DNA from: DYGX01 sp035325905 | GTDB lineage: Bacteria > Chloroflexota > Anaerolineae > Aggregatilineales > Aggregatilineaceae | Direction: 5' to 3' | DNA: 64,000 nucleotides | NCBI GenBank assembly: GCA_035325905.1 | Contig: DAOKYY010000008.1 | Coordinates: 14,754 to 78,753 of the forward strand | In this document: positions 24,488 through 33,972 of the stretch, in pieces | Position numbering within the stretch: position 1 is the stretch's first letter | Layout of the letters: every line of letters starts with the position of its first letter | The notes under the pieces: generated by a model | Database searches by the model: none | Told to the model about the DNA's origin: nothing | Seen by the model: only the letters and a program-made list of their open reading frames with translations | Translations under genes and position numbers: made by a program

Positions 24488-26302
24488 ATGCCGGACATCG
24501 CATCGGGCGAATCGCCGCCTCGCGCGCGGCGCGTGCTTGTGCCCGTCTCGAACCCGGAGACTGCGCCGGGCCTGCTTCATCTGGCCTGGACGTTAGCCGA
24601 CCGGCAGCAGGGCCACGTGATCGCGCTGTACGTCACGCTCGGCGACACGGAAATAGACGATGACGCCATCGAGGAATTGTCCAAGATTGTGGAGCGCGAG
24701 CGCGGGGCGGGCGTCGATGCCGAGCTGATGACGCGGTCGGCGCCGACCGTCGCGCGCGGCATCCTCGAAGTGGCGCGCGAGCAGGGCGTCTCGCTGGTGG
24801 TCCTGGGCTTTCAGGCGGGCCGGGGCGAGGAGCAGGTCGGCCCGATTGTTGATTCAGTGGCGCGCACAGCGCCCTACGATCTCGTCGTGTTCCGTAGCCG
24901 CAGCCGCCAGCACGTGACGCTCGACGAGATCAAGCGGGTCGTCATGCCGCTGGACGGCAGCGATAACGCCCGCGTCGCGGCGCGAATGGGGGTTCAGCTC
25001 GCCGAGGCGTACCAGGCCGAGCCGGTCGCGATCTACGTTCAAACGGACCCGCGCCTGCCCACGTGGCACGGCCAGGCGCGGATCGACGCCTCGCTGGCGC
25101 GACTGTCCCCCGATGATGCCCGCCGCGTGCGGCGTCAGGTCGTGGTGGCGCGTGACGTGGTTCAGGCGCTGGCGGCGCGCGTGGACGAGCACGATCTGGT
25201 TGTAATCGGCTTTTCCGAGCGCAGCCCGCGCGATCGCTGGATTCTGGGAGACGTGCCGCAGGAAACGCTGGCGTCGGCGCCCGGCCCGGTGATTGTCGTC
25301 AAGCAGGCCATCAGCGAGGATTCCAGCGAGGCCGAGCGGATGGGGCGCCGGCTGTTGGCGCAGTTCTCGCCGCGCCTGACGCCCGCGGAACGCACTGAGG
25401 TCCAGCGACGCGCCGCCGAGATGAGCCTGCACGGCATCAACTTCTATGTGCTGATGGTCTTCTCGGCTCTGCTGGCGAGCTTCGGCGTACTGCAAAACAA
25501 TGTCGGGGTCATTATCGGCGCGATGCTGGTGGCGCCGATGCGTGACCCGCTCATGGCTTTCGCCGCCGGGCTGGTGCAGGGCCATCTGCGGCTCATGCGC
25601 GACGCGGCGGTTACGGTGGTATTCGGTATCGGGATTGGCCTGCTCGTCAGCGCGGGGCTGGGCCTGGTGTACCCCATCGACGTGCCAACGCGCGAAATGT
25701 TGGCCTGGGGCAAGCCCTCGCTGCTTGACATGGGTGTGGCGCTGGCGGCGGGAGCAGTCGGGGCCTATGCCCTGGCGCGCAAAGACATCGCCTCGGTGCT
25801 GGCGGGGGTCGCCGTGGCGGTGTCGCTAGTTCCGCCGCTGTGCACGATCGGCCTGGCGCTGGCCTTTGGCGACGAGGCCCTGGCGCTCGGCTCGTCGCTC
25901 TTGTTTGCGTCGAACATCGTCAGCATCAGCTTGGCCGGGGCCGCTATTTTTGTCTGGCTAGGGATTCGCCCGATTCGTACCAGCTCAACGCTGCCACACT
26001 GGGTGATCTCGCTGGCCGTGCTGGCGTTGCTGGCCGTTCCACTGGCGCGCGCGTTTGTCGAAGTGATCCGCCTGGAGCAGCAGACCAGCACTACCCGCAA
26101 CGTGCTGGCCGAACAGTTTGAGGGCGGCGAGGTCCTCGAAGTCGAGCTGACCGCCGGGGACCCGTATGAGGTGCGTGCCACGATCCGCAGTGTCGAGTGG
26201 CTGACCTCGCTCGACGTGCAGGAGGCGCAGGATGCGCTCCGCGACGCGCTCGGCCAGGACGTCGCGCTAGAACTGACCAATGTGCGCGCCATCGAACCGT
26301 GA
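24488..26302 (+). CDS. Fusion of two UspA domains with a DUF389 membrane domain
   Basis: Protein of 604 residues with three parts. Two universal-stress-protein folds lie at about 12-140 (RRVLVPVSNPETAPGLLHLAW, ending LVVFRSRS) and 148-275 (RVVMPLDGSDNARVAARMG, with DHDLVVIGFSER-like and GPVIVVKQ ends). A DUF389 polytopic region follows at about 300-530 (INFYVLMVFSALLASFGVLQ, NNVGVIIGAMLVAPMRDPLMAFAAG split across the same helix pair), and a soluble tail ends it. UspA domains often bind ATP or other nucleotides, so they may gate the membrane part, whose transported substrate is unknown. AGGAG ten bases upstream supports ATG 24488; a GTG at 24464 is possible. Confidence 0.88.
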   Translation: MPDIASGESPPRARRVLVPVSNPETAPGLLHLAWTLADRQQGHVIALYVTLGDTEIDDDAIEELSKIVERERGAGVDAELMTRSAPTVARGILEVAREQGVSLVVLGFQAGRGEEQVGPIVDSVARTAPYDLVVFRSRSRQHVTLDEIKRVVMPLDGSDNARVAARMGVQLAEAYQAEPVAIYVQTDPRLPTWHGQARIDASLARLSPDDARRVRRQVVVARDVVQALAARVDEHDLVVIGFSERSPRDRWILGDVPQETLASAPGPVIVVKQAISEDSSEAERMGRRLLAQFSPRLTPAERTEVQRRAAEMSLHGINFYVLMVFSALLASFGVLQNNVGVIIGAMLVAPMRDPLMAFAAGLVQGHLRLMRDAAVTVVFGIGIGLLVSAGLGLVYPIDVPTREMLAWGKPSLLDMGVALAAGAVGAYALARKDIASVLAGVAVAVSLVPPLCTIGLALAFGDEALALGSSLLFASNIVSISLAGAAIFVWLGIRPIRTSSTLPHWVISLAVLALLAVPLARAFVEVIRLEQQTSTTRNVLAEQFEGGEVLEVELTAGDPYEVRATIRSVEWLTSLDVQEAQDALRDALGQDVALELTNVRAIEP

Positions 26303-26325
26303 CGCGGCGCGCTTCGGGAGATGGC

Positions 26326-27831
26326 ATGTCTTTCATCCGAAACCTGACCATCGAGCGTCTGACCGTCGCGATTCTGTTTCTGCTGCTGTTCGCGATGGCG
26401 GTGCGCATCCCGACCGATACCGACACGTGGTGGCATCTGCGGGCCGGGGAGCTGATCGTCGAGTCAGGCGCCGTTCCCCATGAAGATACGTTTTCACACA
26501 CGCGCGCGGGGCACGCCTGGGTTGACCATAGCTGGGGCGCGCAGGTCCTGCTCTACGGCGTATATCGTGCCTTTGGCGGCGACGAGCAGATTGGCGACAG
26601 CGGGAACATCGGCCTGGCGCTTTACACAGCGGCGCTGGCGACCGGCGGTATGGCGCTGGTGTACCGGATGTGCGACGGCACCGCCTACCTGCGCGCGTTC
26701 GTGGTGGTGCTTGGCGCAGCAGCCGCGGCGGTGTTCTGGTCGCCCCGGCCCCAGATGCTGTCGTTCTTTCTGGCGGCGCTGATACTTTATGTGCTGCATC
26801 GCTTCAAGCGCGAGCGCGTCGACAGGCTATGGGCGATTCCGCTGATAATGGCCGTTTGGGCGAACCTGCACGGCGGCTTCGCAATCGGCTTCCTTCTGCT
26901 GCTTGGCACGCTGGCGGGCGAGACACTCACCGCGCTGCTCAACCCTGATGACGCGGACGCGGCCGGATGGCGCGGCGTGCGCCGGCTACTGGTCGTGACC
27001 GGCGTGTCAATCCCGGCGGTCGCGATCAATCCTTACGGCCTGAAGATGCTCGCCGTGCCGTTTGAGACGGTCGGAATCGGCGTGTTACAGGACTTCATCC
27101 AGGAGTGGGCCTCGCCGGACTTCCATCAACGCCAGGTCTGGCCGTTCGCGCTGCTGCTGCTCGGAACGCTGGCCGCCCTAGGCGTGAGCGGCCGCCGCGC
27201 CGGCTGGACCGACCTGGCGCTGGTCTGCGGCACGGCGCTGATGGCGCTGATGGCCGGGCGTAACATCGCGGTCTTCGCGCTGGCGGCGACACCGGTCCTC
27301 TCGCGTCACGCCAACGCCTGGCTGGACGCGCGCGGCTGGCAGATCCGCCCGCTGCGGCGCGTCAGCGGCGCGCGGTTGGCCTTGAACTGGGCGCTGCTGC
27401 TTCTGGTGTTGCTCGGCGCCCTGGCGAAGACCGTCGCGGCGCTCAACGCGCCGGCCATGCGCCAGGCGCAGGCCGAGGCGTTTCCGGTCGAGCTGGCGGC
27501 TCATCTAAGGGCGAATCCGCCCGCCGGGAGGCTGTTCAACAGCTACAACTGGGGCGGCTACCTGCTGTTCGCCGCGCCGCATGTGCCGGTTTACGTCGAT
27601 GGGCGGACCGACCTCTACGACGACGAGTTTTTGCGCCGTTACCTGTCGGTCGTGCTGATCCGTGATGGATGGGACGCGGCGCTGGACGAGCAGGCGATCG
27701 AGGCGATTGCAATCGAGGGACATAGCGTGCTGGCGCAGATGCTGCGAGAGCGGCCTGAGCAGTGGCGCGAGCAGACATTTGACGGGGGCCGCTCGGCGCT
27801 GTTCTCGCGCGCAGGAACCGCCGATGCGTGA
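26326..27831 (+). CDS. Polytopic membrane protein, GT-C type glycosyltransferase-like (1 of 5)
   Basis: Integral membrane protein of 501 residues with about ten helices. The N-terminal first loop IPTDTDTWWHLRAGELIVES carries acidic residues where GT-C enzymes (lipid-linked-sugar transferases) have their catalytic Asp/Glu. It is followed by HTRAGHAWVDHSWGAQVLLYGVY. A soluble C-terminal end contains RLFNSYNWGGYLLFAAPHVPVYVDGRTDLYDD split over two strands, as in related bacterial membrane proteins of unknown substrate. GGGAG five bases before ATG 26326 sets the start. It is the first gene of a five-gene block that overlaps end to end. A sugar-transfer role is inference from fold and context. Confidence 0.75.
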   Translation: MSFIRNLTIERLTVAILFLLLFAMAVRIPTDTDTWWHLRAGELIVESGAVPHEDTFSHTRAGHAWVDHSWGAQVLLYGVYRAFGGDEQIGDSGNIGLALYTAALATGGMALVYRMCDGTAYLRAFVVVLGAAAAAVFWSPRPQMLSFFLAALILYVLHRFKRERVDRLWAIPLIMAVWANLHGGFAIGFLLLLGTLAGETLTALLNPDDADAAGWRGVRRLLVVTGVSIPAVAINPYGLKMLAVPFETVGIGVLQDFIQEWASPDFHQRQVWPFALLLLGTLAALGVSGRRAGWTDLALVCGTALMALMAGRNIAVFALAATPVLSRHANAWLDARGWQIRPLRRVSGARLALNWALLLLVLLGALAKTVAALNAPAMRQAQAEAFPVELAAHLRANPPAGRLFNSYNWGGYLLFAAPHVPVYVDGRTDLYDDEFLRRYLSVVLIRDGWDAALDEQAIEAIAIEGHSVLAQMLRERPEQWREQTFDGGRSALFSRAGTADA

Positions 27832-29122
27832 CGCCACGCCGGTCTCTCGCGCGCCCGAGCTGGGCCTGCTTGCGGATTTTCGCCTGCTGATCGGGCTGTT
27901 TATCGCCTTGCGCCTGATGCTGGCGATGGTCTACCAGCCGTATATCCTTGACCGGTGGGATGCTGCGGGCGAATCCAACCCGGTCGAGCGCGGATTGACC
28001 ACCTTTGGCGATTTTCGTTATTATTTCCAGTTCGCCCGGTTAAGCGACCACGGGCTGCTACCCTATCGCGACTACTGGCACGAGTTCCCGCCGGTCTGGA
28101 CCACGCTGTATCTCGGCGTGTACCGGCTGCTGGTGGCGCGCGGGCCGGTCGATTTCACCGTCTGGGCGACGGCGCTGGGGCTGATTCTGCTGGCGGTAGA
28201 CGCCGGAAACCTGATTCTGCTGCGGCGGCTCGCGGCGCGCTTGCATGGCGAGCCGGCCGCGCTGGCGCTGGCGTGGATCTATGCTCTGCTGGCGGCGCCG
28301 CTGATCACGGCGTGGTGGACGTTCGAGGCATTGGTGTTATTCGCGATTCTGGCGGCGCTGGCCGGGCTGGTGGAAGGGCGCTTCGACCGGTCGGCGGCAG
28401 CCACCGTGATCGGCGCGCTGACCAAGCTCACGCCGCTGCTGATCCTGCCGGCGGTGTGGCGCTTCTTTCCAGCACGGCGCGCGCTGCGCTTCACGGCGAT
28501 CACGCTGCTGTTGGTCGGCGCGGCGCTGGCGCTGATTGCAGGCTGGGGTGGGGCGCTGGGCCGCGCCTCGCTGGCTGCCCAACCGAACAAGGCGTCCTAT
28601 CAGACGGTGTGGGCGATTCTCGACGGCAACTGGCGCACCGGCAGCTTCTCCGGCCCGGCTGTAAGGCTGGACCCGGCGACCGCCTATCAGCCGCTGGGCA
28701 ATCCTGCTGTGATCCCCGGCTGGCTGCGGCTCATTCCGTTCGCCGTGGCTGGCCTGTTCGTCTACACACGCCCGTTGCGGCACGATGCACGCGGCATTGT
28801 CGCGTTTGTCTCGCTGACGTTCGCGCTGTTCATGCTCTGGGCGCAGGGATGGAGTCCGCAGTGGGCCGTCACGCTGACGCCGGTCCTGCTGCTGAATTTC
28901 CCCTCGCGGGACGGCATCCTGGCCTGTCTGTTGCTCAGCGCGCTGAGTTTCGTCGAGTACCCGGTGTTGTTCATGCGCACTGGCGACACCGGCGGGGCGA
29001 TCACTGGCGCGCTGGCGCTGCCGTATGTCGCGGTGATCCTGATGCGGACCGGGCTGCTAATCGGGCTAGCGGTCGCGCTGTACCGGCGAGCGCGCGAGGC
29101 GGACGATGGCCCGGCGGGTTGA
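27824..29122 (+). CDS. Polytopic membrane protein, GT87/DUF2029-like (2 of 5)
   Basis: Integral membrane protein of 432 residues with about ten helices. The first external loop (TTFGDFRYYFQFARLSDHGL, then LPYRDYWHEFPPVWTTLYLG) carries the Asp-Tyr and acidic pattern of GT87 mannosyltransferase-like proteins. These use polyprenyl-phosphate sugars as donors and act on the outside of the membrane. ATG 27824 overlaps the previous gene by eight bases and has AGGA seven bases upstream; the longer open frame before it lies inside the neighbour and was rejected. It overlaps the next gene by 17 bases. Confidence 0.75.
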   Translation: MRDATPVSRAPELGLLADFRLLIGLFIALRLMLAMVYQPYILDRWDAAGESNPVERGLTTFGDFRYYFQFARLSDHGLLPYRDYWHEFPPVWTTLYLGVYRLLVARGPVDFTVWATALGLILLAVDAGNLILLRRLAARLHGEPAALALAWIYALLAAPLITAWWTFEALVLFAILAALAGLVEGRFDRSAAATVIGALTKLTPLLILPAVWRFFPARRALRFTAITLLLVGAALALIAGWGGALGRASLAAQPNKASYQTVWAILDGNWRTGSFSGPAVRLDPATAYQPLGNPAVIPGWLRLIPFAVAGLFVYTRPLRHDARGIVAFVSLTFALFMLWAQGWSPQWAVTLTPVLLLNFPSRDGILACLLLSALSFVEYPVLFMRTGDTGGAITGALALPYVAVILMRTGLLIGLAVALYRRAREADDGPAG

Positions 29123-30671
29123 AGGCATGCAGGAGCGACGAATGGCGCTGCTGGCCGTCTGCGCGCTTGCGGTCTTGCTTCGCGTAGTCAATGTAGACCA
29201 GCGCACGCTGTGGTATGACGAGGCGTACTCACTTCTCTACTCACAGACCAGCATTTCACATGAAGCCGGTGCCGCAGACGTACATCCTCTACTATACTAT
29301 CAAACACTTCATTTCTGGATACGGCTCTTTGGCGATAGCGCGATGGCGATCCGGCTGCTGAGCGTCCTGTTCGGCGTGCTGACCGTGCCGGTAGCTTATG
29401 CGCTAGGACGTGACTGGTTCGGCCCACGCGCGGGGCTGGCTTCGGCGCTGATCACAGCGATCGCCCCATTTCACGTGCAATACTCGCAGGAAGCGCGTAT
29501 GTACGCGCTGCTCACGCTGGCGCTCACCAGCGCAACCTGGTTCTACTGGCGCGCCTGGATGCGAGGCGGGGCGGTCAATTGGGCGGGATTCACGCTGCTG
29601 GCGGCGCTCAGCATGTACACACAGCAGCTCGCTGCGTTCTATTTAGCCGCGCTGGGGCTGCTGCCCGCACTCCTGCGCGATTGGCGACAGCTTCGGCGCA
29701 CGGCGCTGGCGGCGTTCGCTGCGTTCGCCCTCTATCTGCCGTGGTTTGTGCACCTACCCGGCCAACTGGACAATGTCCGCCGTTACTGGCTGAGCCGGCC
29801 TCACATTCTGTCGATCTGGCTGGCGCTGCGCTCGATGTTCTCGGTTAACCTCGATTTTGACGCCGCCTGGTGGCTGCCGACCTTCTTTCTGGCTGCGTTG
29901 CTGCCAACACTTCTGTTTTACCGGGCTGCCCGCGTCCTGCGGCGTTCCACGCCAGGCTCTGCCGAGCGTCGCGCGCTGATCGCGGCGCTGTGGCTTGGCT
30001 GTGCGCCGATCGGGCTGATGTGGCTGGCGTCGGTGGTCTTCCAGCCGGTGTTCTTGCCGCGCGCTCTGCTTCCCTCTGCGATGATGCTGTATCTGGCGCT
30101 GGGATGGCTGTTCACACAAGGGGGCTTGCCACGCCCTGTAACCGTCCTGGTTATCGTGGCCTGGGGAATCGTGATCGCCTTCGGGCTGTGGACGCATTAC
30201 GGCTGGGATACGTTCCCGAACTCGCCTTTTGATCGGGTAGCGGTCTTTCTGGGGGACAATATCGGACCAGAGGATGCGGTTCTTCATGGCAACAAGCTCA
30301 CCGCGTTGCCACTGCGTTACTATGCGCCGGCCGTGCCGCAAGCCTATGTGCGCGATATTCCCGGCAGTGGCTCCGACACGCTGGCCGTGCCGACTCAGCG
30401 CGCGCTCGGCTGGCTGGCGAGCGCATGCCCGGCCGAGGCGGCAGGCGGCGCTGAGCGCGTGTGGTACATCGCGTTCGAGCAGTTCGACGACGAGATGGCC
30501 GAGGCCGCGACGCGCGATCCCGGCGCGGGGCTGGTCGACAGCGGCGCTTGGCTACGAGCGCATTACACCGAGCGCGAGAGCCGCCGCTTCAACGACCTGG
30601 TCGTGACTTTGTTCACCGATCCTGACGCGACCGCGCGCGCGGCAGCGTGTCCTGACTCAGGGGATCGCTGA
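29106..30671 (+). CDS. ArnT/PMT-family glycosyltransferase-like membrane protein (3 of 5)
   Basis: Protein of 521 residues in the GT39/83 style. The first external loop has the catalytic-type acidic pair DE in RTLWYDEAYSLLYSQ, followed by DVHPLLYYQTLHFWIRLFGDS, a very typical segment of this family. Around ten membrane helices and a soluble C-terminal part follow. Such enzymes move a sugar from a polyprenyl carrier to protein or lipid on the outer membrane face. A stretch near 29220-29340 is richer in A+T than its surroundings but the frame is continuous. It overlaps the genes on both sides. Confidence 0.83.
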   Translation: MARRVEGMQERRMALLAVCALAVLLRVVNVDQRTLWYDEAYSLLYSQTSISHEAGAADVHPLLYYQTLHFWIRLFGDSAMAIRLLSVLFGVLTVPVAYALGRDWFGPRAGLASALITAIAPFHVQYSQEARMYALLTLALTSATWFYWRAWMRGGAVNWAGFTLLAALSMYTQQLAAFYLAALGLLPALLRDWRQLRRTALAAFAAFALYLPWFVHLPGQLDNVRRYWLSRPHILSIWLALRSMFSVNLDFDAAWWLPTFFLAALLPTLLFYRAARVLRRSTPGSAERRALIAALWLGCAPIGLMWLASVVFQPVFLPRALLPSAMMLYLALGWLFTQGGLPRPVTVLVIVAWGIVIAFGLWTHYGWDTFPNSPFDRVAVFLGDNIGPEDAVLHGNKLTALPLRYYAPAVPQAYVRDIPGSGSDTLAVPTQRALGWLASACPAEAAGGAERVWYIAFEQFDDEMAEAATRDPGAGLVDSGAWLRAHYTERESRRFNDLVVTLFTDPDATARAAACPDSGDR

Positions 30672-32260
30672 TGGCAAGCGGCGCACCACAAGCCCCGTCG
30701 GGGCGCACCTACGCGGGGATTTTCACGCTCGCGCTGGCCGCCGGGCTTCTGCTCGCGGCGCTGCTGCGGCAGCCCGGCTACATGGATGCTTACTACTACC
30801 ACAACGCAGCGGAGCGGCTCGTCAGCGGGGAAGGGCTGACAGACCCTTATCTCTGGCACTATCTCAACGCGCCCGACCGGCTACCCGCGCCCAGCCATAC
30901 GTACTGGATGCCGCTCCAGTCCCTCCTAGCGGCAGGCGCGATGGCGCTTGGCGGGGTGACATTCCGTGCGGCGCAAGCGCCTTCGGTGCTGGCTTATGCC
31001 GGGCTGGTGACGCTCGCTTTCTGGCTGGGGGGGCGGCTCGGCGGCACGCGGCGCACGGCCTGGATCAGCGCGCTGTTGGTACTGTTCAGCGGATTCTTCA
31101 CGCCGTTCTGGGCCACAACCGATACCTTCGCCGTGTATGGGCTGGCGGGCGCATCGTCGCTGGCAACCCTCGGCCTGGGTCGAGAGCGCCGCCGCGCGAG
31201 CTGGTTTCTCGGCGCAGGCGCGCTGGCAGGCGTCGCGCATCTGGCGCGGGCGGACGGTTTGCTGCTGCTCGGCGTGGCGCTGGCCCTTGCGCTGTGGCCG
31301 GACGTGCGCTCGACCTCGCGCGCCCGCCTGACGCACGCGCTTGCGGCGCTGGCCGGGTACATGGTGATCATGACGCCGTGGTTCGCCCGAAATCTGAGCG
31401 TGATCGGCACGCCGTTGCCGGTTGGCGGCACGGCGACAATCTGGCTGCGCGGGTATAACGAGCTGGTGAGCTATCCGCCTGCCGCGAGCGCCCGGACGTT
31501 TCTCGACTGGGGTCTCAGCCGGATCGCCGCCTCGCGCTGGGAAGCGTTGCAGGCCAACCTGGGGACTTTTGTGGCGGTCGAGACGTGGGTCATCTTGGGG
31601 CCGTTTGCGTTGCTCGGCCTGTGGCGCCTGCGCCGCGAGCCGCTCGCGCAGAGCGCCGCGCTCTACGCCCTGGGGCTACATCTGGTCATGACGTTTATCT
31701 TCGCCTATCCGGGCTACCGGGGCGGGCTGTTTCACTCGTCGTCGGCGCTGCTGCCCGCCTGGGCGGCCAGTGGAATCGTCGGGCTGGACCGGGTGATCGC
31801 GTGGGCGAGCCTGCGCCGGGGCTGGCGTATCCGGCAGGCGCAGGCCGTGTTCGGCGGCGCGTTGGTGCTCCTCGCCGCCGCGCTCTCGCTGTATGCGCTG
31901 GCGGCGCGCGTGCCTTCGCTGAACGATAATGCGACCGTCTACCAGGTGATCGCCGCCGATCTGCCCTCCAGAGCGCGGGGGGTGGTCAACGACCCGCCCG
32001 CGCTGTATTACCACACCGGGCTGAGCGGCGTCGTGCTGCCCGATTCTCCGCCGGAGCGCGTGCTCGATCTCGCCGAGCGTTACGATCTGCGGTTCCTGGT
32101 GCTCGACCCGGATCGGACTGCGCCGTTTGACGCGCTCTATCGCGGCGAGGCCAGCTACCCGTTCCTGCGACTCGAACGTGTCTACGAACGCGGAACGCCA
32201 CGAACGGATGACGACGTTCAGGTGTACGCGATCGTGCGGCCGGGGAGCGAGCAGCCATGA
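30671..32260 (+). CDS. Polytopic membrane protein, GT-C type (4 of 5)
   Basis: Integral membrane protein of 529 residues. The N-terminal helix is followed by QPGYMDAYYYHNAAERLVSG, in which Asp-Ala-Tyr-Tyr takes the place of the DE motif. About ten helices and a C-terminal soluble part (VLDLAERYDLRFLVLDPDR) follow. The internal LARADGLLLLGVALALAL helix is a recurrent feature of this kind of protein in related bacteria. ATG shares one base with the stop of the previous gene, and its own stop overlaps the next start by four bases, so it belongs to one translation-coupled unit. The substrate is unknown. Confidence 0.75.
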   Translation: MASGAPQAPSGRTYAGIFTLALAAGLLLAALLRQPGYMDAYYYHNAAERLVSGEGLTDPYLWHYLNAPDRLPAPSHTYWMPLQSLLAAGAMALGGVTFRAAQAPSVLAYAGLVTLAFWLGGRLGGTRRTAWISALLVLFSGFFTPFWATTDTFAVYGLAGASSLATLGLGRERRRASWFLGAGALAGVAHLARADGLLLLGVALALALWPDVRSTSRARLTHALAALAGYMVIMTPWFARNLSVIGTPLPVGGTATIWLRGYNELVSYPPAASARTFLDWGLSRIAASRWEALQANLGTFVAVETWVILGPFALLGLWRLRREPLAQSAALYALGLHLVMTFIFAYPGYRGGLFHSSSALLPAWAASGIVGLDRVIAWASLRRGWRIRQAQAVFGGALVLLAAALSLYALAARVPSLNDNATVYQVIAADLPSRARGVVNDPPALYYHTGLSGVVLPDSPPERVLDLAERYDLRFLVLDPDRTAPFDALYRGEASYPFLRLERVYERGTPRTDDDVQVYAIVRPGSEQP

Positions 32261-33825
32261 GCCGTGTGCGGATCGGCTACGGCCGCGATCTCGCGATCGG
32301 TCTGGCGGCGGTGGCGAGCGTGACGGCGTATGTCGTGGCGGCGGCTGCGCTCGACGCGGTAGGGTTCCCGCTGGACGATTCGTGGATTCACCAGACCTAC
32401 GCGCGCAACCTCGCGCAGCACGGTGAATGGGCGTTCGTGCCGGGCGAGCCGAGCACCGCTTCGACCTCCCCGCTGTTTACCGTGCTGCTCGCTGCCGGAT
32501 ACGCGCTCAAGCTGCCGTTTTTCGCCTGGACCTTCGCGCTCGGCGCCTCGTTTCTGGCGGGCGCGGGCTGGATCAATGCGCGGCTGGCCGAAACTCTGTT
32601 CCCGAGCCTGCGCCGGGCCGGGCTGTGGACCGGGCTGATGACTGTCTTGGCCTGGCACCTGATCTGGGCGGCGGCGTCCGGCATGGAAATCATGCTGTTT
32701 GCGCTGCTGGCGCTGGCAGTGATCGGGCTTGCGTGGCGCGAGCTACCCGGCGCTGGCGTCTTGCGCGATTCGGTTCCCGCTTTCCGGCGCGGCGCGCTGC
32801 TCGGCCTTGTGGGCGCGGCGCTGACGCTGACCCGCCCGGAAGGCGCCCTGCTGCTGGGGTTGGCGGGTTTGTTCGGGGCGATCGCGTTTCTCGGTAGCGC
32901 GAGCAGCCGCCGCACGGGGGTTGTGTGGGGCTTCGGGATCGCGCTCGGCTGGGGGGTCGGGGTCACGCCCTACGCTGCGCTAAGCATCCACCTGAGCGGC
33001 GAGCCGCTGCCCAGCACCGCCTCGGCCAAGCAAGCGGAGTACGCAGCCTCGCTGGCCGCGCCGCTGATCGAGCGGGTGTGGTGGATGGTCCGCCCGCTGG
33101 CCGCCGGAGGCCAGATTGCGCTGCTGCCGGGGCTGATCGCGGCGTTCTACTGGATCGCCAGACAGGGCGGCGGAGCGCGGGTGGCGCTGCGGTGGCTACC
33201 GGCCGTCTGGGCTGTGGCGCACGTCGCGCTGTACGCGCTGCGGCTGCCCGCGCCTTACCAGCACGGGCGCTATGTGCAGCCGGTGCTTCCAGTCGTGATC
33301 TTGTATGGCATCGGCGGGACGCTCCACCTTGTTCGCGGGGCGCAGCGACGCATGGCGTCGCGGGTGCTGGCGCGCAGTCTGGCGCTCTCAGCCCTGGCCG
33401 TGACACTCGGCTTCTGGGTGATCGGCGCGCAGGCGTACGCGGCTGATGTTCGCATCATCAACACCGAGATGGTTGCTGCGGCGCGCTGGGCGGAGCGGCA
33501 TATTCCAGACGACGCGCTGCTGGCGGCGCACGACATTGGCGCGCTCGGCTATTACGCGCCACGCCCGCTGTTTGACCTGGCCGGGCTGGTGACGCCGGAA
33601 GTCGTGCCGATCATCCGCGATCACGAGGCGCTGATGGCGCTGATGTGCCAGCGCGGAGCGCGCTATTTAATGGCGCTGCCTGATCAGCGCCCGGCGGCGG
33701 AGGACGATCCCCGGCTCGGCGGCGCGCCGGTTTTCGTCACGGGCGCGCCCTACGCCCCCGCGGCGGGCAGCGGGAACATGGCGATCTACGCGCTGGACTG
33801 GGGCGCGGGCTGCGGCGCACCCTAG
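32257..33825 (+). CDS. Polytopic membrane protein, GT-C type (5 of 5)
   Basis: Integral membrane protein of 522 residues, last of the five. The first loop is FPLDDSWIHQTYARNLAQHG, with paired aspartates and the Trp-Ile-His that typify a widespread subfamily, then PGEPSTASTSPLFTVL. It shares LTLTRPEGALLLGLAGLF with the LARADG helix of the preceding protein, so the two are distant paralogues. It ends with a soluble part containing AAHDIGALGYYAPRPLFDLAG, seen in many such membrane proteins. Its ATGA start overlaps the stop of the previous gene. The role in surface glycan or glycoprotein assembly is inferred. Confidence 0.77.
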   Translation: MSRVRIGYGRDLAIGLAAVASVTAYVVAAAALDAVGFPLDDSWIHQTYARNLAQHGEWAFVPGEPSTASTSPLFTVLLAAGYALKLPFFAWTFALGASFLAGAGWINARLAETLFPSLRRAGLWTGLMTVLAWHLIWAAASGMEIMLFALLALAVIGLAWRELPGAGVLRDSVPAFRRGALLGLVGAALTLTRPEGALLLGLAGLFGAIAFLGSASSRRTGVVWGFGIALGWGVGVTPYAALSIHLSGEPLPSTASAKQAEYAASLAAPLIERVWWMVRPLAAGGQIALLPGLIAAFYWIARQGGGARVALRWLPAVWAVAHVALYALRLPAPYQHGRYVQPVLPVVILYGIGGTLHLVRGAQRRMASRVLARSLALSALAVTLGFWVIGAQAYAADVRIINTEMVAAARWAERHIPDDALLAAHDIGALGYYAPRPLFDLAGLVTPEVVPIIRDHEALMALMCQRGARYLMALPDQRPAAEDDPRLGGAPVFVTGAPYAPAAGSGNMAIYALDWGAGCGAP

Positions 33826-33843
33826 CCGCGCGGCTGAGGCCGC

Positions 33844-33872
33844 TGGCAGATTCGCGCCGATGGGTTTATACT
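33844..33872 (+). promoter_or_regulatory. Possible promoter of the response-regulator gene
   Basis: TATACT (33867-33872) with a weak TGGCAG 17 bases upstream, about 100 bases ahead of the start at 33973. Confidence 0.35.
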
Positions 33873-33972
33873 GCGCTCGAAAATCGGGCTGCGCGCTGCT
33901 CTCGGCGATCGTCCGCCGCCGCAGCCGGGGATAGTCTGCGCGGAGAGTGGTCTCGTAGGACAAGGGTCGCAG

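Noticed and set aside
29220..29340. AT-richer stretch near the start of the third GT-C gene as a sign of recombination
   Set aside because: The frame and the family motif (WYDEAYS...DVHPLLYY) run through it without a break, so a local codon-choice effect is enough.
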